Shown: one piece after another, positions 1-11,519 of the stretch | Position numbering within the stretch: the stretch's first letter is position 1 | Layout of the letters: the number at the start of each line of letters is the position of its first letter | Source: Saccoglossus kowalevskii | Lineage: Eukaryota; Hemichordata; Enteropneusta; Harrimaniidae | NCBI RefSeq assembly: GCF_000003605.2 | Contig: NW_003145299.1 | Coordinates: forward strand, 80,716-108,589 | Direction of reading: 5' to 3' | Length of the DNA: 27,874 nucleotides | Position numbers and translations under genes: made by a program | Notes under the pieces: generated by a model | Told to the model about the DNA's origin: nothing | What the model saw: only the letters and a program-made list of their open reading frames with translations | The model's database searches: none

Positions 1-471
1 ACTGCATATGTCTTGTTTGGCTATAACACTGCATATGTCTTGTTTGGCTATAACACTGCACATGTCTTGTTTGGCTATAACACTGCACATGTCTTGTTTG
101 GCTATAAAACTGCATATGTCTTGTTTGGCTATAACACTGCATATGTCTTGTTTGGCTATAACACTGCATATGTCTTGTTTGGCTATAACACTGCATATGT
201 CTTGTTTGGCTATAACACTGCATATGTCTTGTTTGGCTATAACACTGCATATGTCTTGTTTGGCTATAACACTGCATATGTCTTGTTTGGCTATAACACT
301 GCATATGTCTTGTTTGGCTATAACACTTCATATGTCTTGTTTGGCTATAACACTTCATATGTCTTGTTTGGCTATAACACTGCATATGTCTTGTTTGGCT
401 ATAACACTGCATATGTCTTGTTTGGCTATAACACTGCATATGTCTTGTTTGGCTATAACACTGCATGCTAG
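1..471. repeat. 27-bp minisatellite, about 17 copies
   Basis: A head-to-tail array of a 27-bp unit (ACTGCATATG, then TCTTGTTTGG, then CTATAAC) starts at the window edge, so its true left end is not visible, and it stops near 471. Copies are nearly identical. The variants seen are CACATG for CATATG in two early copies, AAAAC for AACAC in one, and ACTTC for ACTGC in two adjacent copies, the last suggesting unit-level duplication. Because 27 is divisible by 3 and the unit lacks stops in two frames, long repetitive ORFs arise automatically. They are not evidence of coding. The array lies upstream of the first visible DHX38 exon and is therefore intronic. Confidence 0.97.
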
Positions 472-557
472 CTGTTGCTAAATTGATCTAACTGATACTG
501 TATCATTGTGACAAACTTAACTTGTTCTGTGCTAATGATCCGCATTTCCACCTGCAG

Positions 558-3214
558 CTACTCAGCTATGTGGTGCAATGAACACTTTGTCCATGTGAAA
601 GCCATGAGAAAAGTACGCGAAGTTAGGCAACAATTGAAGGAAATTATGGATCAAAGCAAGATGGATCTGGTGTCTTGTGGTACTGGATGGGATATCATTA
701 GAAAGTGCATTTGTTCTGCATATTTCCACCAAGCTGCTAAACTCAAGGTAAAGCTTGTCTTCGTAGTAGTTCCTAATTTGAAGAATAATCTCAAATGCTC
801 CTCAGATCCACAAACAGTTTTCTATTGTCCAATGAACAGTACATAAAGATCAATTTATGAATATTTATGATCTAACTTTAAACTTGATATCTGATAACCA
901 ATGAATAATTCTTCAAGGCAGGTCTCAGAATAAGGTGTATATCAATGCGCATTCTGAGGTTTGAACTTGAACCTAGATACAGTAGTTTATTTTCAGTACC
1001 TCTTATCTCAATCAGAGTAGTAACTTGCATATAATTTATATTATATCACCAGAGGTTAGGTTGACTAGGCGTACATACATGCCTGTACTAATTAAGACAA
1101 CAAATCAGACTTGGAGTCATCTTCGCTAGCCAAGGTCTAAGTTTATTCGGCAAAGCCTCTAAACAGACCTTGGCAGAACGACCATCAAGCATGCGTATTC
1201 TAACAGCGCCCCCGGTAGTCAGTTGCGGCTAATCATTGTCCAATCACTTTGCGTGTTACAATACCCTCTTTGGTGTTTCATTTTAATCATGATATTTGTG
1301 ATGACTTGGAGTCTGAGTCTGAGCTTTCTGTGATCAAGAAGCTATTGGTATAAGTTGATTTGAATTTCTAAATTTTACTTTTCAATGTCTCTTGATTAAA
1401 TAGGGTATTGGTGAATATGTTAATGTACGTACGGGTATGCCATGCCATTTACATCCTACAAGTGCCTTATATGGTATGGGATTCACTCCAGATTATATCG
1501 TGTATCATGAACTTATCATGACAACTAAGGTAAGGGGTGCCAATTACATTTAGTTATATATTGATATTCTTGATTTTCCTTGTTGACTTTGGTCACATTG
1601 TTTTACAATTTTAAGGCTGTTTCATCTCAAAATTATCCACAGGGAAAACTAGGTCAGTTCCTAGGATTCATTTGTTCACTCTATTGACCTGTCTTTTGTT
1701 TCTTATTTTATTTTTAATATGTTAATTGATTAGGTTTTGAGCTCAGGCTTGTCTCATAGTGTGCTCATACCAGCAACTTTTCACTTGGTAAATTTAAGTT
1801 CCAGTATTTACATTTCAACGAGGTCTGGTGTTGTGAATATGATATGAATAAATAAATGCAGTTGACAATGTCTGTCTGTCTGATAAACCCTGTGTTGATG
1901 TTTAACCAGTCAGTTATATGTTATCAAACTAGGAATACATGCAATGTGTTACCGCAGTGGAAGGTCAATGGTTGGCAGAACTGGGACCCATGTTTTACAG
2001 CGTTAAAGAATCAGGAAAGTCAAGACATGTGAGTATCTTTCAAATGTCTCAAAGTTTCATACCATGATTAGAATTTGTTTTAATGCACAGCATTGTGCAA
2101 TTCTATCTACTAGTATTTTGAAAACTAATAATTTGATAAATCTCTATGGATGTGTAATGCAATTGATTCATTGTCATGTTGAGTGCAATCTTAGAGATAA
2201 TTTTCCATTTCTGAATTTCAAATCATTTTAGTCATTACTAAAATGAACCTTTTCAAACAAAAGCACTCTGTTTTCGGCAAATAACAAATACTAAATATGA
2301 AGCTGATGATTTCCTGTCTCTAGTTTGATGTACCTTGTAATATGAACTCTGCTTCTTGTGTCACATGTTAATTCACTTCTGAATAACTCTCCTGCAGCAT
2401 AAACGACAACTTGCCAAGGAAGAAATGAGTGCTATGGAGGAAGAGTTAGCAATTGCCAATGCTCAGCTAGAAACCAGGAAGGAGGAGACGAAAGAAAAGG
2501 AATCAGGCTCATCAAAAAGGTTGGTTTATCTGCTAATTTGATCTATATATTCAGCGTTCTCCCCAGAAATATTGCGTTCAGTTTGGGCCAATTTGCATAA
2601 CAATACAGTATGTTAATTTCTATTGTATCCATTGTTATGATAAATTGGTTCTACTGTTTATCCTAAATTTAATGGTTGGGAACCCCTGGGGAGAACCCTG
2701 TTATTTTTGTCAGTGACCATTACCATTGGAAAAATAATTTTTTGGAACATTAAGATCAGTCTGATTAAAAGATTGTTGTTTTAAAGAAACAATAATTACT
2801 GTGACAATAGTATCAACACAGTTTAACAGATTGTATATACAGTGCAAATAATATACTACATGTATAGGCCAAGGCGCTGGGTTATTATGCTACAGATTCA
2901 CTGGGAAGGACAGGACCATTAATTGAAATTGATTTACTAATAGATGAAACATTTGACTAACCTGGTGTTCAAAATGATTTTTTTAACACTAGGGTAGCAC
3001 ATAATGCGATTATATTAGGTAGATAGTCTCACAGCCATTTATAACTCTACGATGAAACTTGAATGGTAACTTCTATTCCTTGAATGTTGTATTTAAGTAT
3101 ATTAATTATCAGATACTTTCTTTCAGACTGAAGATCTTAACACCTGGCAGACGAGAAGATCGTATAAAGTCACCAGCAACACCTAAACGAAAACTTCCAT
3201 CATTTGGTCTGTAG
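558..3214 (+). CDS. DHX38: DHX38 / PRP16 pre-mRNA splicing DEAH-box RNA helicase, C-terminal part (5 exons)
   Basis: I place exons at 558-747, 1404-1529, 1933-2028, 2398-2519 and 3127-3214, all with AG/GT borders and compatible phases, stop TAG at 3212. They encode the last 206 residues; the helicase core lies left of the window. Hallmarks are [16 protein letters not shown]-like [91 protein letters not shown] and a terminal KRKLPSFGL. These closely match animal DHX38 from the HA2/OB-fold end to the C-terminus, and the ending resembles the ARFGL end I recall for vertebrate DHX38. A charged Glu/Lys-rich helix ([18 protein letters not shown]) precedes a basic proline tail. PRP16 remodels the spliceosome after the first catalytic step, in the nucleus. 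I see no frameshift or internal stop, so the gene looks functional. DHX8/DHX15 paralogues are less likely because the tail is DHX38-like. Confidence 0.95.
1108..1313. repeat. GC-richer block in DHX38 intron between 11-bp direct repeats
   Basis: The 11-mer GACTTGGAGTC occurs at 1108-1118 and again at 1303-1313. The roughly 184 bp between them is visibly richer in G and C than the surrounding intron. It holds a 9-bp inverted repeat (CCAAGGTCT / AGACCTTGG). This could be a short inserted element with a target-site duplication, but there is no A-rich tail and no clear terminal inverted repeat, so the identity is open. Confidence 0.3.
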
Positions 3215-3394
3215 CACTGTACAGTCTGTTTAATGAAATCTTAAAACAACTTTGAATGTAATATTGTTAATTTCTTTCAAATCTATTTTTATTATTCATT
3301 ATTTGTGCACATGGAGTCTATTTTCTTTACTTTTAAACACTATTGATACATTCACATTTTGCCTAATGTGCGTATCAGTGCAGTGAAGTTATGT

Positions 3395-3400
3395 AATAAA
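3395..3400 (+). terminator. DHX38 polyadenylation signal AATAAA
   Basis: A canonical AATAAA lies about 180 bp after the DHX38 stop codon, with T-rich sequence shortly downstream (after 3420). This predicts a short 3' UTR of about 200 bases. Confidence 0.75.
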
Positions 3401-3419
3401 CATTCATGTTCTTAATATT

Positions 3420-5080
3420 ACTGTAAGTTTTTGCAAATAAGCTTGTGGGACAAACTCCATAAGATGGACCTCATGGTAAAATTTTCCAGTAAATTCAGTT
3501 CTATACGCGATTTACATACAAGATTTATAATCATTGGCTGCCAGCCTTTTCCTGGTTTGTCATTAGAATGGTCATGCTTTGAAACCAAATAATGCCAGCC
3601 TGTCTGCCATCAAAGAGCTGATTTGTGGTAGAACCCAGTACTACTGAACAAACTGTAACAAACAAAAGTGGTAGGCCATTGTGCTGACCTTGTCTTTGAT
3701 TTATAAATCCCTTGTTTTGAATGTACATTAACTTTTCAGTGATTCAAGCAAATATGCTCAGCCCATTACAGTTCGTTGCCAGCAGTGACTGATCAAATAA
3801 CAGTACTATTTAGGCAAATGTACACCCACACTCCTGGATTTCTTCTAGTGATGGAATTTGGAATCAATGGAGTCTGGCCATTGACAATGGATTTCTCACA
3901 TTCATACCACTCTTTGTAACCCATTCTTCTGGCTGTATGTTTATTCTTGTAAACCAACACTTGTCACTTTCTCTTTATGCAGATTGTAAATTAAATTGTT
4001 ACATTTGTATTCATATAGAGATTTTAAGCCGCTATTGTAAAATTTCTTTAACTTGTAAAATTGCTAAATAATAATTGTAAAACTTGCGTAAGTTGTAAAC
4101 TGCTATTATGTTAGACTCGTACATTTTGTAACTGGCTAATTAAATCTCACATAACTTGTACACCTACATTGTTTGTATATAGATTGTATGGAGATGGAGT
4201 TCCTTCAACATTGCATTGGGATTTAAAACTATGACTTTAGCCCTCTAATGACTGTGCTATTGGAAATTTAGTTGGTTCATCAATACAACTTAACACAGTC
4301 AGTTTATTCCTTCACACAGGTATCAAATTATTTATGAGTAAATTACAAAGCAGTCCCCCATTCTATGTTTATGTAAATTAAGTTCATGTGTTAAAGCCAG
4401 TAATCTCACAGCAGGATGAACTACGAAATCAATTTGTTTCTTTTCCTTGGATAATCATGGTGTTAGTCAGTAATTGTATCCTTTGGTTTACAAATATAAA
4501 CCACCAGGAGATGAAAGCCAAGACAAGATTACAAAACTACACTCACCGACCGACCAAACAGTGAGATATTATTATGAACAAAACAAAGCATACAAGTAAA
4601 TGTATACGTTGTTGTATCACCTGATGATTCCATGAACAGTACTGAAGATCACTTGATTGACAGTAGCAGTGCTCTCCAAATCTAATGCTCAAGCATTTTA
4701 GAAATTTATATTTTGTAATTTCTTATGTTCTTATTCTCACTGAGCATTGAAAAGCCTGTTGGGAATATTGTTGAACAGTTTTGACCACTGAAATGTTCTG
4801 AGAACCATAGAGGTTATTGGTATAGTAAATCCTTTTACAAAAGATAAATAAAAAATACTTTTGGTAGAACGCTGATATCATTGCACATAGAATATGTAGG
4901 TGGTAGCATGAGATTATCTGAGGCACAGTACCCTTTGCTAGTCCCCAATTCGATGCACTCCAGAAAAGGGGGTTTATGGATTGCCCTCATGTGAATGCAG
5001 TTATGCATGTGCATCCATACCCTCCTGTATCTCTGGCATGCCAAGATCAATAACATTCAAACTAACACATTTTGATTAAA
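3420..5080. other. Intergenic sequence, no gene seen
   Basis: There is no ORF with recognisable content and no exon-like segment with good splice borders. Around 3985-4180 there is a stretch rich in TTGTAAA/TTGTAAAT words, which is low-complexity or eroded repeat. The rest is ordinary AT-rich sequence. Confidence 0.5.
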
Positions 5081-5084
5081 GATG

Positions 5085-6235
5085 GCCAATTGTTATGCTC
5101 AAAATCAAGATGTTCCAAAACTTGATCTCCGTCAATATGGATGCATTCCATTCAAACTTTATACATACATTGGACATAATGAGATCTTGATGCCAATTTG
5201 TTTTTAACAAATGCTGTTCCGGAGTTATATCTCAAATATTTACCAATCATGTTCAAATTTTGGTATATACACATGTGTGACATGATGTATGATGTATTTG
5301 TTTGATCGCCAGATTCAGAATAATTGGATGGCAGCCATTTTAATGTTAGCAATTCATCACACAGTTAAGACATTTGTGATATACATGCTGCCTGGCCTTG
5401 AAAACCAAGTTCTACACTGGTGTTTGATCTTCTTGCTAAGTCACACAAGTCTAGTGGAACAGTTATTCATATCACCCATTGAACAGCTTTGGTCTTCACA
5501 TTTTATTGTCACTGCAGCAGCTACTCAATGTGAGGGTTCTTGGTGTCATGACATATATGTGACTACAGAAACAAACAATTCAGCAAAACCACATTTCAGT
5601 GGGCTCGGGTCACAACTGCTCTGTCATTTGTTCATCTCAAAGCGTGTGAGTGTTCAGGCACCTACAACAACAATTCTAACTGCTTTCTTGGCCCATCCAC
5701 CACAGCAGGAAGTAAGCTAGTTTCTTTGATCTACTAAGTCTGTTACAATCTGCCTTAACTCACGATCATCTTAGACATGCCTGAACTGATTACATTCAAA
5801 CTTCACATATACATCATACATAATATTATACATATGCACATTTTTGTTTGATTTTACAATCAAATTTAAAATGGTTGAATGACCGCCATTTTTGTGCTGA
5901 AAAATCATTAAAATTGAGCATTTCCGGAACCGGATCTCGGATGTTTTTAGATGGTTTTTGTTCAAAATGTGGTACATACATTGGACATTATGGGACCTTG
6001 ATGCACGTCATTTTGTTTTTCAACTGGGATTTAAAATGGCTGACAGGCTACCATTTTGTTTTAATGAAGGTGGTTCTCGTGCCATATCTCTGACATGCTT
6101 TGACTTATTATGTTCCAATTTTATATATTCATTATACATCAAGTCATAGATATACAGATGTATTGGTTTGACTATCTGATTCAAAATGGCCGACCAGTGG
6201 CAGAATAAATATCTAACCTCATGTCTGTCGAAGTT
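5085..6235. repeat. Cluster of degenerate dispersed repeats with GGC-CATTTT modules
   Basis: Several related modules recur here. The 32-bp segment 5162-5193 matches 5973-6004 at 29 of 32 positions (core TACATACATTGGACAT). Other shared words are ATTCAAACTT near 5152 and 5791, and the pair TGGCAGCCATTTT / AAAATGGC in both orientations near 5328, 5870, 5891, 6034 and 6184. Similar wording appears near 15461 and 15660 and, weakly, near 9150 and 25730. This is a genome-wide repeat family, not a gene. Short ORFs in this interval, including an open stretch at 5289-5720, show no recognisable domain. Confidence 0.65.
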
Positions 6236-6239
6236 ATGC

Positions 6240-8095
6240 GTGTTCTTGTAACCAAATTGTTCTTCTGTTAATTAATTTATGTTTGTGAAAAATACACTTA
6301 TCTTAAATTTCTTGTTGGATATGTTTGATAGCTCTGACTAGAATGCGATGATTACACCCAGACGAGTCTTAAAGGTAATAGTCAGTAATTGGCAATAACC
6401 AATGAACCATAGAACTGGCTAAATCATTTACTTTTATTATATATTGATACATTGTATTTGAGTTAATTGCATCGCATGTATAAATTGTATTCTAACATTA
6501 ATAAACTATATTGCTATATATGTGTCACCATAAGTTACAGCATGCCATAATTCTGTGATCATTTTCTTAAAAGGCAATTAGTCCTGCAAGAAAGTTCTGT
6601 AGTTTTTATAATATTAGTCGCAATGTAGCTATCTTTAATATAAAATTGTATGCGTCACTGTAGGTGTCACGAGCTCGGGGTCACAGGGTTGGAACAATAT
6701 TAATCCAAAACACTCAAGTTGTGAGATACACAGGGATAATTTAGACTGATGGACTTGAATATACAACTACATGTATATGCATATATAATTAGAATGCACA
6801 TCAAGCTTACACATACAACGGCACACGTGAATTACGTGAAACCATGGTTTATCAGGTAAAGCAAGATTTATGCATGGTATTGTCTCTTGCAGTATCGCAC
6901 ACACCTGCAACAGCTCAACGTTTGAGGGTATCAATGTTCGGTTCCAGAAATGTTGACAAAACTGTACAGCTAAATGCAAGTGTACCAGCTAGGCACAGTT
7001 TGGTGAAGAGCATGTTTGGGTTCTTGCATAATGAAGTGATGATTAAAATTTTTACGTGGTCTCACAAACGGCATTTTCACTAGCCACTTGAGCGAGCTAG
7101 TATAAGAATCAACAATAATTAATTAATGGAGCTCACAACTAGAATAGGTGGGAATACAGTATTTTGTATAGTTTATATATTTATATATATAAATGGCAGG
7201 CAATCTATAACAATTGTGACGGGCATATAGATTTAACTAGTAGTTCTTTACGTTTACATGTAAGAGTCTGGGGGTATTGTAGCGAAGGACTTTCACCTTA
7301 CTTGACTGGCTGTTGACGATGTAGGCGATGTAGCAGAATATACATTGGTAGCAATTTCTTGCAGTTAGTATCCTCTGTTAGTAAGTCTGAGGCAAATTAT
7401 GTCTTCCTGCCAGACTAACACAATGTGTCACTATCATTGGCGATTATGTCAGACCTATTCTTCAAGCTTATTACATAACACCCAGTCACATCATAGCGCT
7501 CTGACTAATCTCAGTTCCAAACGGCCACAAATAGATTTTTAGTGAACTAACTCGGTACAATATGGTTGTCACATGTTTAGAACAAAGAATTAAACCCTTG
7601 TAATCTTAGCAGGAAACCCCCACCTATAACCATATGTAAAAGACAATAGAATAAATGCAACTCTACAAGTCTATAAGTCATTACTAGTTATACTGTACAC
7701 AAAGTTAATTTATAAATGACAACCAGGCAACATGAAAACAACCTTAATACTATCACGTACCGCTGGTTTTGAAAATACCCAGTATGTACAATTTAATAAA
7801 CCTATCCAGAAAGAAATTTTAATTTGTTTCGTTGTTATACAGAGCGCAAACTAGATAAAAACCAACAAGCTTTTGGATTCTAGCTGGATGGGTGGTGAAA
7901 ATCCTTCTTTGTAAAGGAATGCTAATTCATTGGCTTTCCTGGATAATTTCCATTGCAGGCTGGTTTTTGGCACAAGAACCCAGATTCACATATTTGACTC
8001 CCGCAAATTTGCATACGAGCATAAGGTCTCCTTATTTTAGAACCCAGAATTGATGTAACGCCAACTTAAATAAAAACACGAGTCACTGGTTTGTC
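6240..8095. other. Intergenic sequence, no gene seen
   Basis: I found no exon-like segment with convincing splice borders. Short open frames near 6770-7080 on both strands have no recognisable motif. The region has scattered AT-rich and TATATA tracts, for example around 7165-7190. Confidence 0.5.
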
Positions 8096-8100
8096 TGTGA

Positions 8101-8313
8101 GCGGAGGTGGGTTGCTCTTCTGACAAGGACTATCCACCATTGCCAGGTAATTCAAACGAATGGAAAACATTATGGACGGTTTGGAAACGTGAGGGGCGAA
8201 TTTTCATAAAACTGCACGATTGCCCACGTGGCTTGCCCATGACAAAAGGAACACTTGATTACATTTTGAACAGATCTACGTCAAGCTGTTATTGTCATTG
8301 TAAAGATAAGTAA
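8101..8313 (+). CDS. Unrecognised short open frame, possible exon or TE remnant
   Basis: A frame open from 8101, after a TGA at 8098, reads 70 codons to a TAA. It has no ATG near its start, so if real it would be an internal or terminal exon entered through a weak acceptor near 8106. The composition is protein-like, with tryptophan- and cysteine-containing segments EWKTLWTVWKREGR, IFIKLHDCP and SSCYCHCKDK. I do not recognise the family. No partner exons, promoter or poly(A) signal are evident nearby. It may be a fragment of a decayed gene or transposon, or chance. Confidence 0.15.
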   Translation, partial: AEVGCSSDKDYPPLPGNSNEWKTLWTVWKREGRIFIKLHDCPRGLPMTKGTLDYILNRSTSSCYCHCKDK

Positions 8314-8429
8314 ACTGTGGCGGCGATGTACATGCTGAGTTGAGGAAAGTAAGTGTAGTTTTGAATAATGACCAAAAGTTCAGGATACATGTGGATAAAT
8401 GACTCAACAAGAAAAAGACTATGATAAAA

Positions 8430-8597
8430 ATTAAAAATAAATATATATATATATATTTGTTAGACGCATAAAATCTTTAGGAAAAGATAAAATGGGTCTT
8501 ACAGAAAGAAATTGAAAAAACTATAATCTAAAAAGAAAAAGAAAAAACTTTTCTAAAAATATAAAACAAATCGAAAACAAATATGAATAAACAGGTC
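8430..8597 (-). mobile_element. Non-LTR retrotransposon 3' end, minus orientation
   Basis: Read on the minus strand, this segment aligns along its length with 16305-16445. Shared landmarks are TTTATTCATA, GATTTGTTTTAT, TTAGATTATAG, TGTAAGACCC and TTTTATGCGTCTAA. The minus-strand end runs into a TA/ATTT microsatellite at about 8430-8457, which acts as the tail. The left similarity stops near 8597, so this copy is strongly 5'-truncated, as is typical of LINE insertions. It carries only 3' UTR and no coding remnant. Confidence 0.75.
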
Positions 8598-8599
8598 AG

Positions 8600-10670
8600 C
8601 GTAGCAAATCTCAAAACTAGCTGCAGTGATTACCATTTTACACGATCTATCATGATTAACCCATAATTATGGATTCATTCCTGTCAAGCTTGGTCCTTAC
8701 AATATGCTGAAATATTTTAATTTTAAGTAGAATTTATACTTCTAACAAAAAAAATCCTTCTAAAGTTTTTTTTTATGTATTTGGTCGGCCGACTATGTTA
8801 GGGTTTTGGATATATTTAAAAAAAATAAGGGCATATATCCTACTTGGGTGACATTGAATACACTATACCAGACATTTCCCACTAATAGTATTGTATTAAA
8901 CTAACATGAGATTTTGGAACACTATACATTTCTACCCAACGCATTCTGTGATCTAATAACTAACCTAATTGCATAATTTCAAATTGTCCATCAAATTTCA
9001 TAATTTATAAACATCCATGTAATTAATATAAGGTTAATAGTGTAATTGTTGTAGGTCCCTTCACGTTTCTTGGACCAATTCAAGTTTGTGTCTGTTTTTA
9101 TGAGGTTGCTGAACAAAACTAATGGTAATGTACGTAATTAGTATAAATCCAAGATGGCCGCCACTGATCATGCTATTTTGACTTCTAGGTATTAAATAAA
9201 CTACTATGTGGCTGTGGAACAAACTTATGTTAGCAACCCATCTAATGATCAAAGTGGAAGTAAGCATATGTGTGTTGTTATTCATGTCGTGTGACACTAA
9301 GACGTTCGGCGTGAAAGTAATATTGGCTTTGACAACTGTTTAGATGGAGTAACAATCAATGCAGGAAGTGGGCCACTGGGCTACATTGTCACTTCATTGC
9401 TGCTTCTGGGCGACTACAGTCTCATTAGCAATCAGTATGGACAATGTTGAGTTTTCGGGCTAAGAATTTGAATTTGAATGAAATCCGATGAGTGTAAAAT
9501 ACATTGTTCGATATGGAACCTATGCGACGTATGCACTACACTGAAGTAAGTTATGAAGTAAATTTAAGTACACAGTTGGATTTACCCGACGTTCGTTTTT
9601 ATATATGTTCAATCTCAAAAGATGTTCATCCAATTCGAACGTATAGGTAGAAAGTAACAACGTATGACCAAGCATAATAACTATAACATGGATTCACTTA
9701 ACAGAAGTCAAACAACGTCATACTTCCAGATGAAAGAGCAACATAACTGTATGAAAATGTAATTTACAGTTTATCACTTTTCATTCTCCAAATATTCAAC
9801 CATTTGCCATTATTATATATTCGACTATCTTGATTCCCTAACAAATGATTATGCGTAAAGTATGCCACATTTGTGAAAAATTGGGAATTTGTAGCGAGGT
9901 CTTGTGAATCGCAAGGAAATGTATGTGCCAATTTTGAGCGTTCTGCCCATGTACTATTTTGTACTATATTGTTTAGAACGAAAATACATAATAAACAGCT
10001 TTTCCCTTACAGTTTAACATATACATAAATACGTTTACTGTCTGAATGCCCTGGTGTTTTCTCCTGTAGTTATATAACAAAAATACATAAACTCATACTG
10101 TGACCTTGTTCTGCAACCAATGGCTTGTGAATCACATGGGATTTTTATCCAGCTGCTTTGTATCTAATGACGTCATAACTTTGCACAGTAATGTTGAACG
10201 TTTAATGGTTTGTGCAATGTTACAATTACCATACGTGTAATAATTGTGTGCGTAGATGATGGAAAGGCTGTGCATAATCCTGCATATCACCGTAAATATT
10301 AAAATAAAAACACACAAATGCCCACTCATAGTTTTTCACATTTCTAATTAAATTATAGAGACTTTTGCAACCTTTTGTCTTCTTTATTTCTAAAGTATTA
10401 CCAAAATAGACCATCATCTGTGTTGGATACAGCCGTATGTTCCAATATTCTGCTTTCAACATAACCGAATGTTTTGCATACAACTATATCTACCATATCA
10501 TATATGTGCCTTTGAACAATCAGTAGTGGACGTGCTGTCACTTGGAGTGTCTTTTTTCAGCAATTTTGTGTAACAACTATACCGTTCATCTTACCAAAAT
10601 GACTTGTAATGCTGGGATATATGACACGTATACAATGGTATAGAGTCCAGTCATGATGAACATATCGAAG
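8600..10670. other. Intergenic sequence, no gene seen
   Basis: AT-rich sequence without supported exons. Near 9150 there is a GATGGCCGCC word resembling the dispersed repeat family elsewhere in the window. Minus-strand open frames at 9061-9297 and 10132-10483 have no recognisable motif. Confidence 0.5.
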
Positions 10671-10674
10671 TTTG

Positions 10675-10680
10675 TTTATT
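10675..10680 (-). terminator. Minus-strand polyadenylation signal AATAAA
   Basis: TTTATT on the plus strand reads AATAAA on the minus strand, about 107 bp beyond the stop of the candidate minus-strand terminal exon ending at 10787. Its position is what a short 3' UTR would require. Confidence 0.4.
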
Positions 10681-10786
10681 TCCTAATTCTGTGTGTATGA
10701 TAGTATGCAAACTTACAAAGGTAAACAACATAAACGTACATACAGTAGTATAGCAAACTTTTGAAATGACAAAATATCAGTTGGCC

Positions 10787-10960
10787 TTAAAATGATGACA
10801 TCATACATGGTATACACAATACATTGATACATTTAGTCTCCTCTTCTTTCCAAGCTAGTGTTGCTTTCAGAATGGCCATAGCCTGGCGCATCTCCTCCAC
10901 TCTCTGTTTAGTTACAACTGGATTCCCTGTAGGGTCAGACATGTAGGATACCAGTGTGAC
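10787..10960 (-). CDS. Candidate terminal exon of an unrecognised minus-strand gene
   Basis: On the minus strand a good acceptor (TGTAGTTTTCAG) ends at 10961 and opens a 57-codon frame ending in TAA at 10787. It begins VTLVSYMSDPTGNPVV, continues with an amphipathic, probably helical EEMRQAMAILKATLAWKEEE, and ends in a cysteine-containing tail. The charged heptad-like pattern and the AATAAA downstream make it look like a genuine last exon. I do not recognise the family. The upstream exon or exons are not identified; a possible first exon is at 11857-11884. Without a partner the frame remains uncertain. Confidence 0.4.
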   Translation of the reverse strand, partial: VTLVSYMSDPTGNPVVTKQRVEEMRQAMAILKATLAWKEEETKCINVLCIPCMMSSF

Positions 10961-11221
10961 CTGAAAACTACACAAAAGACGGTAATGTATAACAAAACAG
11001 ATACAGATACAATATATAGTATTATACAAATATAGCTACAAGATTGCCTAATACCACCACTAAAATATTAATTATACCACAAAATAACTGGAAAAAGTTC
11101 AAAGAAAAAGTCTCAACTGACTTTAATCTTTGTCTGCATACAAGAAGACACATCACAAGTTCAAGAATACTGTCCACAGGAATTCATTCAGATCAGCATC
11201 CATGGTATAGAATTCAATTCT

Positions 11222-11243
11222 GGGGGGGGGGGGTCGAACCCCC
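11222..11243. repeat. 12-G homopolymer with adjacent complementary C run
   Basis: Twelve consecutive G residues at 11222-11233 are followed by TCGAA and five C residues, so GGGGG-TCGAA-CCCCC can fold as a hairpin. The minus strand reads GGGGGTTCGACCCCC. This resembles a tRNA T-arm/B-box, but no other tRNA parts are present. Confidence 0.8.
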
Positions 11244-11382
11244 TAAATATAGGAACTGAATACAACTATGAATTTAGATTAGCACATATTAAAACAAACA
11301 ATAATAATTGAAATAACTACTATAGTTTAAATCACTTGACTCAGTGAGGTAATTATTAGTCTCAACATTTTGAGCATTTTCG

Positions 11383-11459
11383 TGACGTTACGCCGGCTTT
11401 GATTGGATGACACTGAGCTGAGAGGCTAAATAGCAGCCAATCAAAAAAGTTGTTATAAA
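11383..11459 (+). promoter_or_regulatory. Candidate promoter: CRE-like, two CCAAT elements, TATA box
   Basis: Within 77 bp lie TGACGTTA at 11383, an inverted CCAAT (ATTGG) at 11402, a direct AGCCAAT ending at 11441, and TATAAA at 11454-11459. The start site would be expected near 11485. A candidate ATG with a splice donor follows at 11520. Individual motifs are common; the ordered cluster is what gives weight. CCAAT elements work in both directions, so it could also serve the minus-strand gene to the left. Confidence 0.35.
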
Positions 11460-11519
11460 TTGGCAAGCTTTTATTCGACAATATAGCGATGGTGTAAGGA
11501 AGATCCTTTCAAGCACCTG

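Noticed and set aside
8-481. Long ORFs of 157 and 152 codons encoding a 9-residue repeat
   Set aside because: They arise because the 27-bp minisatellite unit is a multiple of three and lacks stops in those frames. The array precedes an internal DHX38 exon and is intronic.
5289-5720. 143-codon plus-strand ORF
   Set aside because: It starts inside the degenerate repeat cluster, has no recognisable domain, no splice support and no nearby poly(A) signal. Chance openness is the simplest reading.
11228-11243. tRNA gene or tRNA-derived SINE suggested by a GGTTCGACCCC-like B box on the minus strand
   Set aside because: No A box, anticodon arm or acceptor stem could be matched around it. The similarity comes from the G/C homopolymer hairpin.
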